DNA of 64,000 bases from Companilactobacillus farciminis KCTC 3681 = DSM 20184 (lineage in GTDB: Bacteria > Bacillota > Bacilli > Lactobacillales > Lactobacillaceae): contig NZ_CP017702.1 of NCBI RefSeq assembly GCF_002706745.1, positions 1,364,001-1,428,000 on the forward strand, read 5' to 3'. Below are positions 43,820 through 52,715 of the stretch, in pieces. Under the pieces are notes generated by a model, which searched no databases, was not told where the DNA came from, and saw only the letters and a program-made list of their open reading frames with translations. The first letter of the stretch is position 1. Each line of letters begins with the position of its first letter. Position numbers and translations under genes: made by a program.

Positions 43820-45145
43820 ATGCAATATGATGTTCTAGTTATTGGAGGCGGAGTAGGTGGCGGTTCTGTCGCTTTAAATTTGGCAAGTCGTGGATTTAAA
43901 GTAGCCATCGTTGAAGAACGTGACTGGGGTGGAACAACAATCAACCGTGGTAGTACTCCAAAACGTGCATTGTTAGCTAGCGCTGAAACGCATTTTCGGA
44001 TGACTCAGTTAGTAAAAGATGTCGCACCACTTAGTTGGTCAGAAATGGCAAGTCATAGTGCCAAAGTGGTTTTGGCTGCTAATCAACGGTACGGAAATAA
44101 TTTGGTCAATGCAGGAATAACAACTATCGAAGGTCACGCGACTTTTGTAAATTCAAATACAATTTTAGTTCATGGTCAAAGATACCAAGCTAAAACGATT
44201 GTCTTAGCAACTGGTGCTCGCCCTAGAAAATTAGAGTTCCCTGGAAGTCAATATATGGAACACAGTGCTAGTTTTCTAAAAGCTTCTAATTTACCTGACA
44301 AGATAACGATTGTTGGTGCAGGAATCATTGCATTCGCATTGGCTAGTATAGCTACGGAAGCAGGAACGAAAGTAACAATCGTTCAACATAATCGAATGGC
44401 ATTAAGGATTTTTGATCAAGGTTTAGTTCAAACTCTAATTAGCCGCTTGGAGAATGCTGGGGTAGTGTTTAAATTTGATAATACCATCCAAAATATTACT
44501 GAACTATCAACTGATTCTTACCAAGTAACTACAAATCAAGATCAATTCGAAACAAAAGCCGTTTACTGTGTTGCTGGAAGGGTGCCAAATACAGAAGATT
44601 TGAATTTATCGGTCACTGGTGTAAAGGTTGGTCCACAAGGTATCAAAGTTGATGAAAGCCTAAAGACTAACGACCCCCGAATTTTTGCACTTGGTGATTG
44701 TTGTGATGCGCCTGTCCCCAAACTAAGCAATTACGCTATCTATCAGGGTAAATACTTAGGCAATAACCTACAGAAACCAATACAATTTCCAATTAAATAT
44801 CCAACACCTGCCTTGACTGTATTCAGCATACCTAAGTTAGGACAAGTGGGAATTAGTACACAACAAGCTGCTAACAAGCCAGAATTAGAAATTAAAACGA
44901 TGGATATAAAGAATTGGCAAACTTATGCCCGTAATGGTGATGATTTAGCAGAATTAAAAATTATTTTCAATAAGGGTAGTCAACAAATCGTTGGAGCAGA
45001 AGTTTTGAGTCAAGATGCAGATCAATTAGTTGATTACTTATCATTACTAATTCAACAACATGTCAGTGCTGAAGATTTACAACAACAATTATTTGCTTAT
45101 CCTAGCCAAGCTAGTGATTTATATGGAATTTGGCAATCAAGATAA
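43820..45145 (+). CDS. Pyridine nucleotide-disulfide oxidoreductase-like flavoprotein without redox cysteines
   Basis: This 441-residue protein has an N-terminal FAD loop (VIGGGVGGGSVALNLA), a central NAD(P) loop (VGAGIIAFALASIA), an FAD ALGD motif (IFALGDCCD) and a C-terminal dimerisation domain. The disulfide CxxxxC reads GGTTINRGSTPKR (Thr40, Ser45), and the C-terminal catalytic His-Pro reads YPSQASD, so thiol chemistry is impossible. It may be an NAD(P)H oxidase- or diaphorase-like enzyme. GGAAGTG precedes the ATG, 11 bp after oxdC, suggesting one operon. Confidence 0.85.
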   Translation: MQYDVLVIGGGVGGGSVALNLASRGFKVAIVEERDWGGTTINRGSTPKRALLASAETHFRMTQLVKDVAPLSWSEMASHSAKVVLAANQRYGNNLVNAGITTIEGHATFVNSNTILVHGQRYQAKTIVLATGARPRKLEFPGSQYMEHSASFLKASNLPDKITIVGAGIIAFALASIATEAGTKVTIVQHNRMALRIFDQGLVQTLISRLENAGVVFKFDNTIQNITELSTDSYQVTTNQDQFETKAVYCVAGRVPNTEDLNLSVTGVKVGPQGIKVDESLKTNDPRIFALGDCCDAPVPKLSNYAIYQGKYLGNNLQKPIQFPIKYPTPALTVFSIPKLGQVGISTQQAANKPELEIKTMDIKNWQTYARNGDDLAELKIIFNKGSQQIVGAEVLSQDADQLVDYLSLLIQQHVSAEDLQQQLFAYPSQASDLYGIWQSR

Positions 45146-45157
45146 GTGATTTGACAG

Positions 45158-45195
45158 CAAAAGCCAGAGCAGATAGTCCTGTTCTGGCTTTTAGT
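45158..45195 (+). terminator. Terminator after flavoprotein gene
   Basis: AAAAGCCAGA (45159-45168) pairs with TCTGGCTTTT (45183-45192) around an inner CAG/CTG stem. Confidence 0.85.
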
Positions 45196-45237
45196 TTATG
45201 TATTTTGTTCAAATTTAAATCAGAATGAGGAAAAAAT

Positions 45238-45978
45238 ATGGAGGGAAAATTTCAATATCCAATTGAACAAAGATTGTGGTTTGCCTGTGTTTTAACAATG
45301 ATTGCCGGGTCATTAGATGCCTATTCATTTCTTTTTCATGGTGGGGTATTTGCCGGATTACAGACAGGTAATTTGATCCTTCTAGGAATTCATTTAGGAC
45401 AACATTCACTAGATGCGGTCATTCGCCATACATTATCAATACTTGCTTTTATAATTGGAACTATTGTTATTAGAAGTGTACAGTTGCGCTTTCTTATTAG
45501 ATTAAAGCCAGACGAATCGCCTCAGCAAACATTTTTGAGAAATAAGCGCCAACAACAACTTCATCTGATAGTTTTGGCATATGAAATAACAATGATAATA
45601 TTATCCATTTTCTTAGATATGTTAGGAAATACTGAAATAGCGGCCATGTTCTTGTCGATGGCAGTAGCAGGAGAATTGGAAGAATTTAGAAAAGTGCGAG
45701 GCCAAACGTTCACACCACTAACAATGACAAGTGATCTGAGAGCATTAGCCGAAGCAGTTTTTGATGAATCTGTTTCTCATGCGACAACAGCTAGACAGAA
45801 TGCCATACAGACATTTGCTTTAATGTTTTGCTTTATAGCTGGAGCTACTTTAGTTGGGTATACGCAGACTGAGTTATCAAACAAAACCATTTTAATACCG
45901 CTAGTAATTTTAACAATATTGGCTTTATTTTTATTAGTTAATTATGTTAAATATTTTAAAAAGAAGCATGATTTTTAA
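45238..45978 (+). CDS. DUF1275 (YoaK-family) membrane protein
   Basis: This 246-residue protein has six to seven hydrophobic helices. The N-terminal signature GSLDAYSFLFHGGVFAGLQT plus GNLILLGIHLG is diagnostic of DUF1275. MTSDLRALAEAVF in the middle is also typical. The function is unknown in the family. GAGG precedes the ATG. A terminator separates it from the flavoprotein gene, and a 226-bp repeat copy begins 8 bp after its stop. Confidence 0.85.
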   Translation: MEGKFQYPIEQRLWFACVLTMIAGSLDAYSFLFHGGVFAGLQTGNLILLGIHLGQHSLDAVIRHTLSILAFIIGTIVIRSVQLRFLIRLKPDESPQQTFLRNKRQQQLHLIVLAYEITMIILSIFLDMLGNTEIAAMFLSMAVAGELEEFRKVRGQTFTPLTMTSDLRALAEAVFDESVSHATTARQNAIQTFALMFCFIAGATLVGYTQTELSNKTILIPLVILTILALFLLVNYVKYFKKKHDF

Positions 45979-45986
45979 TTTTTAGA

Positions 45987-46213
45987 ATATATGTGAAACA
46001 GCACATATATTTTAAAAATCCTCGGGTTAGAAGCAAAAATTCAACTAATTTAGAATAAATTTTGTTCAGTTATGTAGATTTGGTAGCAATCTGATAATTA
46101 ACCTTTAAATGAGTCTAATCTAGATAAACAATCAAGTATTTAATTCATAGCAAAATCTGTAGATCCATTACGGATTTTGCTTTTTGTTTTGCTATCAAAG
46201 ATATACGAATCAT
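45987..46213 (+). repeat. 226-bp non-coding direct repeat, copy 2
   Basis: Partner of 42065-42290. Its terminator stem AGCAAAATCTGT/ACGGATTTTGCT differs from copy 1 at two positions, yet all 12 pairs are kept through G-U exchanges, suggesting selection on RNA structure. Confidence 0.85.
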
Positions 46214-46386
46214 TCAAAATAAAACTGTAGACGTAAAGCTCAAGAACACAAAACAGTAATATAAAATGAAAAAAGTAGAGCAGACCAAAAAATACCAAGA
46301 TTCAATAGTTAAATTAGATTTTGGCATTTAAGGTTACATAATATATATTATACGAAGTTACGTATTTAAAGAAAAAGAACCTCTAA
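46214..46386. other. AT-rich gap, nothing recognised
   Basis: It contains only a 21-codon ATG frame without SD, and an AT-rich ATAATATATATTAT palindrome. No supported gene. Confidence 0.4.
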
Positions 46387-47244
46387 TTAAAGATCTTTAG
46401 AAGATTCCAATTTCTTCAAATATTCGAGTGCATCAGATTTATAATTATGTTTTTCAATCTGTTCATTTAAAGCATCATTATCATGCGTAAAAGTTATGCC
46501 TTCAGCAAATAGTCGTTGATACAACTCACGAAATGGTAAATCATTTGCTTCAGCAATTTTTAATTCATCGTCAATTGAGTATGCGACTTTTCTGAAGTTT
46601 ACATCAACAAGTCCTTGATTAAAACTCAAAACTGCATACTGAGCGCGTCTGTCAGCACGGAACTTTTTCCAGTCAGTGTACGGTTGACCAATTGAACCAG
46701 GATTGATAACCAATTGACCATTGCTGCTAGTTCTCAGCAGTTGATGATGCACGTGAGCATAAATAGCTAAGTCATAAGGTTCATTAAACAGCAGTTTATC
46801 AAAGTTAGCTTGATCCTCATATGGCAACAATTCGTGTCCATAATTTTTTTGAGGATGGTTGTGCGTCAAAAGGATATTTAGGCCCTCAAAATGAATATTT
46901 TTTGAAATAGGCCATTGTTGAACTTGTTGAACGTACTTAGAATCGAGGTGACTCTTTACGTACTTGATCAATTCAACCATATAGGTGGTTTGGGGCTCAT
47001 TGATATAGTCTTTGCTGATGCCCAGAATATTCTCAAATAGGAAGTCGTCCCAATTTCCACGAATAAAATGGGTAGTATTGATTTGATTGAGTAGCTCCAA
47101 AATTGATTCTGCACCAGGTCCGGGCATGAGTAGGTCGCCTAAAAACCAATATTCATCTACCCTTTGCTTTTCGGCATCTTTAATGACTTGCTGAAAGGCG
47201 GTGAGATTGCCGTGGATGTCTGAAATAATTGCTACTTTTTTCAT
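46387..47244 (-). CDS. Metallophosphoesterase (YfcE/calcineurin-like)
   Basis: This 285-residue protein starts MKKVAIISDIHGNLTAFQQV (DxH metal motif) and continues WFLGDLLMPGPG (GDxx), RGNWDDF (GNxD), LLTHNHPQ (H) and YAHVHHQ plus INPGSIGQP. This is the complete binuclear metallophosphoesterase set. ATG 47244 follows AAGGGGGC; the longer frame to 47343 has no SD. The C-terminal ~80 residues are an extra helical part. Substrate unknown; phosphodiester or phosphoprotein are possible. Confidence 0.85.
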   Translation of the reverse strand: MKKVAIISDIHGNLTAFQQVIKDAEKQRVDEYWFLGDLLMPGPGAESILELLNQINTTHFIRGNWDDFLFENILGISKDYINEPQTTYMVELIKYVKSHLDSKYVQQVQQWPISKNIHFEGLNILLTHNHPQKNYGHELLPYEDQANFDKLLFNEPYDLAIYAHVHHQLLRTSSNGQLVINPGSIGQPYTDWKKFRADRRAQYAVLSFNQGLVDVNFRKVAYSIDDELKIAEANDLPFRELYQRLFAEGITFTHDNDALNEQIEKHNYKSDALEYLKKLESSKDL

Positions 47245-47628
47245 TGTTTGCCCCCTTCTTTCGTCCCTATCCCTTGATTCTAACGCATTTTGTGTCATAA
47301 TGAGTTGTTTTTTTATTTTTTGAAGTATGTTTTCGTAAAACATATTATTTCAATAATAATTATATTTCAAATAAGCGTTAATTTATGATTGTTTTATTGA
47401 GCTTTTCACCATTTTAGCTGAACAACTCATCATTAGTTAGTCACAGAATACGTCTCTCAGACCTCATTTAAGCTCTATTTACCCTTTTTTAAGCTCGAAA
47501 TCTGGATCTATAACAGTTTTCCTTTCCTAAAAACCCTGTTATGACGGTGTTTGTCTCCTAGTTTATTTTTTTGCTTCATTTGTTAAAGTTTTCGTAAAAC
47601 ATTTATTATTATTTACCCTAAACCGTCA
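47245..47628. other. Intergenic region with short repeats, no gene seen
   Basis: GTTTTCGTAAAACAT occurs at 47329-47343 and 47588-47602. AGAATACGTCTCTCAGAC (47445-47462) nearly matches 28842-28859. TTTAAGCTC occurs twice. It may be remnant mobile DNA or regulatory sequence. Confidence 0.4.
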
Positions 47629-47661
47629 AAAAAATAGATCATATTTAAATGACCTATCTAC
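47629..47661 (-). terminator. Terminator of recQ
   Basis: On the minus strand ATAGGTCAT pairs with ATGATCTAT and is followed by seven T residues. Confidence 0.75.
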
Positions 47662-49466
47662 TACGCTTCAGCTTGATACTCTTTTATTTCATTTAAGAAG
47701 CTTTCACCATACTGCTCTAGTTTCACTTTCCCCACTCCACTGACGTTGAGAAAGTCGGCTTCCGTTATTGGATTCTTGACGCACATATCCTTTAGGGTCT
47801 TATCTGAAAAAATCATAAATGGTGGCAAAGCTTGTTTTCTCGCCCACTTTGTTCGTAAAGCACGTAATTTCTCGAATAGATTCATATCAAAACTGCCATC
47901 AGCGACAATGGTCCTACTCTTAGTAACGTTTTCCGGCTTGTATTTCGGAAGATCTTGACGCTTAGCAACGTTGATTTTTCCCTTTAGGACATCGGCACCC
48001 TTTTTTGACAATTTCAGAGTTGGATACTTACCTCCTGATCCAGTCAAATAGCCATTAGCTGCCAAAAATTCAATAAAACGGCTCGTTTCTTTTAAAGTTC
48101 TATCTTCAAAAATACCAAAGGTTGACAATTTTTCAAAATGATGCCAGTCGTTAGCTACGTCATCTTTGCCGACTAAAACTCTAGTAATCATCTTCTTACC
48201 GAAGTTTTGCCCCATTCTAACGACACAACTCAAAGCTTTCTGAGCATCAGCGGTTACATCGACTACTTCGCGGTCATCCAAACAATTGGAGCAACGACCA
48301 CAGACTTGCGTATCGGTCTCTCCAAAGTAATCTAAGATGAATTTCATCAGACAAGTCTGCGTTTCAGCGTAACGACTCATTTCAAATAACTTCTTACGCA
48401 AACTCAATTTGTATTGGTCATCGCCTAAGGACTTATTGATGAAAAATTGATGCAATCGTAAGTCAGCTGGCGTATACAGCAAAATCGCTTCAGCTGGCAG
48501 GCCATCACGTCCCGCACGACCAACTTCTTGATAGTAATTCTCAATTGTCCCAGGTACGGTAAAATGCAGCACATAGCGCACATTAGTCTTATTGATACCC
48601 ATTCCAAAGGCATTTGTCGCTACGATCACGTTAATACGGTCAAACAAAAAATCTTCTTGTTGATTGTGGCGTTCTATGTCGCTTAAGCCAGCATGATAAC
48701 GTCCAACTGAAACGTCATTTTCTTTCAAAAAATTGTAGATTTTATCAACATCTTCACGCCGACCTGCATAAATAATGCCGGATTCATTTTCATGAGACTT
48801 GACGTAATTCAAAACATAATCAGTTTTATCTACGCCCCGTTCAATCTTTAAAGCCAAATTATCACGATCAAAGCCAGTCTTAACGATATTTTCATCAGGA
48901 ACATCCAAAATTCTAGCCAAATCGGCTTGAACTTCTTCTGTAGCGGTCGCCGTCAAAGCTAGCCAAGCACAATCCGTGGACAAAGCTTTCAATGGTTGGA
49001 TCATTTCCAAATAACTACTCCGGAAATCATGTCCCCAAGACGACAAAACGTGCGCTTCATCAATTGCAATCAATGAAATATCTAGACTTGATAGCCAACT
49101 GTAAAACTCTTCGTCAACAATCTTTTCTGGAGCGACAAATAACAGTTTAACTGCACCGCTTTCGATATAGCGCATTCTTTCTTCACGGTCGTGCCATTCA
49201 ACGGTACTGTTCAAAAAAGTAGCCGGAATACCATCCTCATTCAAACTATCTACTTGATCTTTCATTAAAGAAATCAATGGTGAGACGACTAAAGTCAATC
49301 CTGACATAATTGTGGCTGGCAATTGATAGCAAATTGATTTACCACCACCGGTTGGCATGATACCCATGGTTTTTTTACCATCCAAAACCATTTCGATCAG
49401 TTCTTTTTGACCGGGCCGAAACGTATCATAACCGAATTCTTCTTTTAAGATAGCTTCTAATTTCAA
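47661..49466 (-). CDS. recQ: ATP-dependent DNA helicase RecQ
   Basis: This 601-residue SF2 helicase has GIMPTGGGKSICYQLPA (Walker A), IDEAHVLSSWGHDFR (DEAH with RecQ aromatic loop), VGRAGRDG (motif VI), zinc ligands C...C..C (VCGRCSNC), a winged-helix RQC domain and a C-terminal HRDC domain (about 525-595, ending VSGVGKVKLEQYGESFL). It unwinds 3'-tailed duplexes in recombination and fork repair. Full length. Monocistronic, with its own terminator. Confidence 0.95.
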   Translation of the reverse strand: MKLEAILKEEFGYDTFRPGQKELIEMVLDGKKTMGIMPTGGGKSICYQLPATIMSGLTLVVSPLISLMKDQVDSLNEDGIPATFLNSTVEWHDREERMRYIESGAVKLLFVAPEKIVDEEFYSWLSSLDISLIAIDEAHVLSSWGHDFRSSYLEMIQPLKALSTDCAWLALTATATEEVQADLARILDVPDENIVKTGFDRDNLALKIERGVDKTDYVLNYVKSHENESGIIYAGRREDVDKIYNFLKENDVSVGRYHAGLSDIERHNQQEDFLFDRINVIVATNAFGMGINKTNVRYVLHFTVPGTIENYYQEVGRAGRDGLPAEAILLYTPADLRLHQFFINKSLGDDQYKLSLRKKLFEMSRYAETQTCLMKFILDYFGETDTQVCGRCSNCLDDREVVDVTADAQKALSCVVRMGQNFGKKMITRVLVGKDDVANDWHHFEKLSTFGIFEDRTLKETSRFIEFLAANGYLTGSGGKYPTLKLSKKGADVLKGKINVAKRQDLPKYKPENVTKSRTIVADGSFDMNLFEKLRALRTKWARKQALPPFMIFSDKTLKDMCVKNPITEADFLNVSGVGKVKLEQYGESFLNEIKEYQAEA

Positions 49467-49523
49467 GGTAAAAACTCCTATTTATCAAAAAATATATAGT
49501 TAAAGCATAGCATAGATGTAAAA

Positions 49524-50165
49524 TTATTTTTCAATTGCTCTTAAAATGCTGACTTCAATCTGTTTCAAGCCAATTTGAATTGTTTTTTCATCGGCGATAG
49601 AAATTCGTTGCGTTTGAATGAAATAGAAGATAATCTGACTGACGACTATTCTCAAAAAGCCTGCTACATCTAAGTCATCCCTCAACTCACCAGTCTTTTT
49701 TAACGGTAACCAGACATTTTGTTCAAAAATATCTTTCACGTCCACGATTTTTTGCAAAACGTTATCTTTAATCTGCTGATTGATCAACAATTGTGAAATC
49801 AAGATCATTACCGCATCTTTATTCTGTACTAAAAAGCTATAACGATCTTGAACGATGAAATGAATCATATTAGCTAAATTTTGGTCTTGCTGAGACAATT
49901 TTTTGGCAAACTCTTTTCCATAAACTGGTAGTAAATGCTCAATTAGTGGTTTTAAGATAACTAGTAGCAGGTCTTCTTTAGATTTGTAGTACTTAAAAAT
50001 AGTCGCCTGACTCATCCCTGAAGCTTCAGCAATTTGTGCAGTGGACGTACCATCATAACCTTGCTTAGAAAACAAATTAATAGCCGCTTTTAAAACTTGT
50101 TTCTTGCCAAATGGCATCTCACTAGTCATCAACCAGTCGTTTAGATCCTCAAATGCTTGTTCCAT
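49524..50165 (-). CDS. TetR-family regulator of ABC exporter
   Basis: This 213-residue protein has the HTH GYDGTSTAQIAEASGMSQAT followed by IFKYYKSKEDLL near residues 35-65 and a helical ligand-binding domain. It is the last gene of a three-gene operon (ATPase-permease-tetR) with only 4 bp after the permease. The palindrome at 51983-52008 upstream of the operon is the likely autoregulatory operator. Confidence 0.9.
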   Translation of the reverse strand: MEQAFEDLNDWLMTSEMPFGKKQVLKAAINLFSKQGYDGTSTAQIAEASGMSQATIFKYYKSKEDLLLVILKPLIEHLLPVYGKEFAKKLSQQDQNLANMIHFIVQDRYSFLVQNKDAVMILISQLLINQQIKDNVLQKIVDVKDIFEQNVWLPLKKTGELRDDLDVAGFLRIVVSQIIFYFIQTQRISIADEKTIQIGLKQIEVSILRAIEK

Positions 50166-50169
50166 TTTG

Positions 50170-51240
50170 TTACACCTTTCTGTATTTTTTCAATCCTTGA
50201 ATATTTAAAATCGTCAATATTACTAAGAATAACAATAAGATTCCAATTTCAGGCAATATTTTGATAAAGCCGTCCCCAGACATGACTACGCCACTCAAGG
50301 CATCTCCAGCATATTTCAATGGTAAAACATACGAAATTGCTTGTACGCCTTTAGCCATCGTATCTAAGGGAATAATCCCCGAGAAAAATATTTGTGGCAC
50401 GATGATCAAGGGAATAAATTGCATCATCTGAAATTCCGATTTAGCAAAAGTCGACATTAAGATTCCAAACGCTAAGGCAACTAATGCTAAAACGAAGTTA
50501 ATTAAAATTACGTAAAAAATGCTGCCGACTACTTCAACTTTTAGCATCCAGACGGTAAATAAGACGACCAATAACGTCTGCAAGATTGCTAAAACTCCGT
50601 AGCTGAGCATATAGCCAAAGACTATCTCTGAACGTTTTACTGGTGTCGCTAAGAGTCGATTCAACGTGCCAGACGTTCGTTCATTCAACAAAGCCATCCC
50701 TGAAATTAAGAAAACAAAGAAGAAGACGAAAAATCCCATTAAAATTGGTACTATTTTGTCAAAGAAGTTAGTATCAGAATTGCCGTACTCATATTTTTGA
50801 TGAATTTTAGGCTGTGAGACTTGTGCTCCCAGTGGTTTTAAAACTCGTTTCATCTCCTGCATGGAATTAGCTAACAGAGACATTTTAAAGGCAGACTTAA
50901 CAGCTTTAGTCTTACTAGCGTCAATATTGGCATAAGTTACTTGAAAATCAGCGCCTTTAGATTGCACGATGGCATCCACCTTTTGATCAGACAACGCTTC
51001 TTTGGCCTTTTTAGTACTGTCGTATTTTTTAGTAGTTAGATGACTAGTCTTATCTAATTGCGTAATTAAGTTCTCATTGACATTTACTGTAGCAACTTTT
51101 ACGTCAGTCGTAGAGTTAACTGAAAAAACTAATTTCATCAAAAATAAGATAAAAATCGGTGCTAAAAACATCAACATCAAGGTCCTTTTATCTCGCAATA
51201 ATTCTTTAGTAACTCGTTTAGCGATAGCTATTGTTCGCAT
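50170..51240 (-). CDS. ABC-2 type exporter permease
   Basis: This 356-residue protein has one N-terminal membrane helix (about 20-42), an extracellular loop (about 45-165) and five C-terminal helices with GMALLNERTSGTLNRLLATP, the ABC-2 coupling segment. It overlaps the ATPase gene by 23 bp. Together they form a drug or lipid exporter; the substrate is unknown, although TetR control points to a toxic inducer. Confidence 0.9.
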   Translation of the reverse strand: MRTIAIAKRVTKELLRDKRTLMLMFLAPIFILFLMKLVFSVNSTTDVKVATVNVNENLITQLDKTSHLTTKKYDSTKKAKEALSDQKVDAIVQSKGADFQVTYANIDASKTKAVKSAFKMSLLANSMQEMKRVLKPLGAQVSQPKIHQKYEYGNSDTNFFDKIVPILMGFFVFFFVFLISGMALLNERTSGTLNRLLATPVKRSEIVFGYMLSYGVLAILQTLLVVLFTVWMLKVEVVGSIFYVILINFVLALVALAFGILMSTFAKSEFQMMQFIPLIIVPQIFFSGIIPLDTMAKGVQAISYVLPLKYAGDALSGVVMSGDGFIKILPEIGILLLFLVILTILNIQGLKKYRKV

Positions 51241-51955
51241 TATTCAAACCCTCCGCCTTCAAAAATACTTCTTCGATCGAATTGACTTGATAGATTTGTT
51301 CCAAACTCAGCGGGTCGTTATAGGCAATGATCCGTCCGTCGAGCAATAATGCTACATCGTCGCACAACTGGGCTTCATCCATTACGTGAGTCGTTACCAG
51401 AATCGTTTTGCCTTGGTTACGCAAATTTTGTAGTTCCCACCAGATTTTTCTTCTCAAAGCTGGATCAACTCCGACTGTTGGCTCATCCAAAATCAAAATA
51501 TCATTATTGCCTAACATCGCAATTGCTAAGGAGAGTCTACGTTTCATCCCTCCAGAGTAGCCACTGACTCGTTTGTTCAAATCTTTAGTCAATTCAACGA
51601 CTGAGGCGACGTGCTCAATAAATTTCTTCGAATTTTTCAAAGCTTTCATGTCAGCATAAAACTGCAAGTTTTCTTGCCCAGTCAGTTGCTCATATAAAGC
51701 ATCAGATTGTGCCATATAGCCGATTTTTCCTAGTAATTTACGATTGGGCATTTTCTGATTAAAGACTGTCGTAGACCCTCTATCAGGGACTTCCATGCCC
51801 AAAATTATCTTGATAATGGTCGACTTCCCAGCTCCAGACGGTCCAATCAAACCAATAATACGTCCTCCTGGTATTTGAAAATCAACTTGCTTCAAAACTG
51901 TTTGCCGGCCAAATTTTTTGACGATTCCTTGCATTGAAATAACGCTGTTGAACAT
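51218..51955 (-). CDS. ABC exporter ATP-binding protein
   Basis: This 245-residue nucleotide-binding domain has GLIGPSGAGKSTIIKIILG (Walker A), YSGGMKRRLSLA (signature), LILDEPTVGVDP (Walker B) and VTTHVMDEA (H-loop). It resembles DrrA/YhcH-type drug-export ATPases. It is the first gene of the operon and sits directly behind the palindromic operator. SD GAGGAGG. Confidence 0.93.
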   Translation of the reverse strand: MFNSVISMQGIVKKFGRQTVLKQVDFQIPGGRIIGLIGPSGAGKSTIIKIILGMEVPDRGSTTVFNQKMPNRKLLGKIGYMAQSDALYEQLTGQENLQFYADMKALKNSKKFIEHVASVVELTKDLNKRVSGYSGGMKRRLSLAIAMLGNNDILILDEPTVGVDPALRRKIWWELQNLRNQGKTILVTTHVMDEAQLCDDVALLLDGRIIAYNDPLSLEQIYQVNSIEEVFLKAEGLNNANNSYR

Positions 51956-51982
51956 TATCCGTCCTCCTCGAATGGTATTTTG

Positions 51983-52008
51983 ATAGTGAGTGAGTGGTTA
52001 CTCACTAT
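51983..52008. promoter_or_regulatory. TetR operator of the ABC exporter operon
   Basis: ATAGTGAGT, 8-nt spacer, ACTCACTAT: a perfect 9-bp inverted repeat 28 bp upstream of the ATPase start. An inner GAGTGGTTACTC overlap allows two registers. Confidence 0.75.
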
Positions 52009-52052
52009 GCTTTTCCCCACAGTATAGTACTAGCTAAAATAAAAAGCCATCC

Positions 52053-52547
52053 CTATTTGAGATGACTTTCCAAATCCAATAAATGCTCTTTCATGACAGC
52101 TCCACCACGATATTGGCCGACTTTTCCTGCTTTAGTTATTACTCGATGGCAAGGAATAACCATTAAGACAGGATTCTTGCCGATAGCACTGCCGACCGCT
52201 CGAACTGCTTTTGGCTTATGAATCTCTTCAGCAATTTGTGTATAGTTTCTAGTTTGTCCATAAGGAATCTGTTCCAAAGCTTTCCAAACACTTTCTTGAA
52301 AGGCAGTTCCCGAAACATCTAACTCCACATCAAATTTTTCAAGCTTACCTGCCAAGTATGCTTTTAATTCAGTGGCGATTTTGGTTAGTTTTGATTCATC
52401 ATCGATTAATTGCACCTCTGGATAAAAATCTGACAGTTCTTTTAAGTCTTTATCTGCTGAACCGACAAAGGCTAATCCCTTTGCAGTGGCGGCCAATAAA
52501 TAAGTATGCCCTACGAGTTTGAATTGGTGACAATACAAGGTTTTCAT
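52053..52547 (-). CDS. ogt: Methylated-DNA-[protein]-cysteine S-methyltransferase
   Basis: This 164-residue suicide repair protein has the active-site IPCHRV (Cys133), FQESVWKALEQIPYGQTRNY (DNA-binding helix region) and RAVGSAIGKNP. It removes O6-methylguanine adducts. The length is that of Ogt without the AdaA/AdaB fusion. Monocistronic, divergent from the mur operon. Confidence 0.93.
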   Translation of the reverse strand: MKTLYCHQFKLVGHTYLLAATAKGLAFVGSADKDLKELSDFYPEVQLIDDESKLTKIATELKAYLAGKLEKFDVELDVSGTAFQESVWKALEQIPYGQTRNYTQIAEEIHKPKAVRAVGSAIGKNPVLMVIPCHRVITKAGKVGQYRGGAVMKEHLLDLESHLK

Positions 52548-52643
52548 ATTTATTCTCCCCTCTTTATTAGCATATTACTCTAGTATCAATAATTAGTCAT
52601 TTTGTATTTTTATTACATTTTATGTCTTATTTTAAGATTTATA

Positions 52644-52693
52644 TTGTAATTTTGTTACATAGGTTATATGATATTACTTGTAAAGCGCTTACA
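52644..52693 (+). promoter_or_regulatory. mur operon promoter with cre-like palindrome
   Basis: TTGTAA (52644-52649), a 17-nt spacer and TATGAT (52667-52672) are followed at the start point by TGTAAAGCGCTTACA (52679-52693). This closely resembles cre (12/14) and is almost palindromic, so CcpA or MurR could bind. Confidence 0.6.
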
Positions 52694-52715
52694 GTTTTAA
52701 AAGGAGGATCATCAA

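Noticed and set aside
43820..45145. Dihydrolipoyl dehydrogenase or glutathione reductase assignment
   Set aside because: Both redox cysteines and the C-terminal His are replaced, and no lipoyl complex genes are nearby.
46266..46331. 21-codon ATG frame MKKVEQTKKYQDSIVKLDFG plus I
   Set aside because: No SD and no supporting context; a frame this short is expected by chance in AT-rich DNA.
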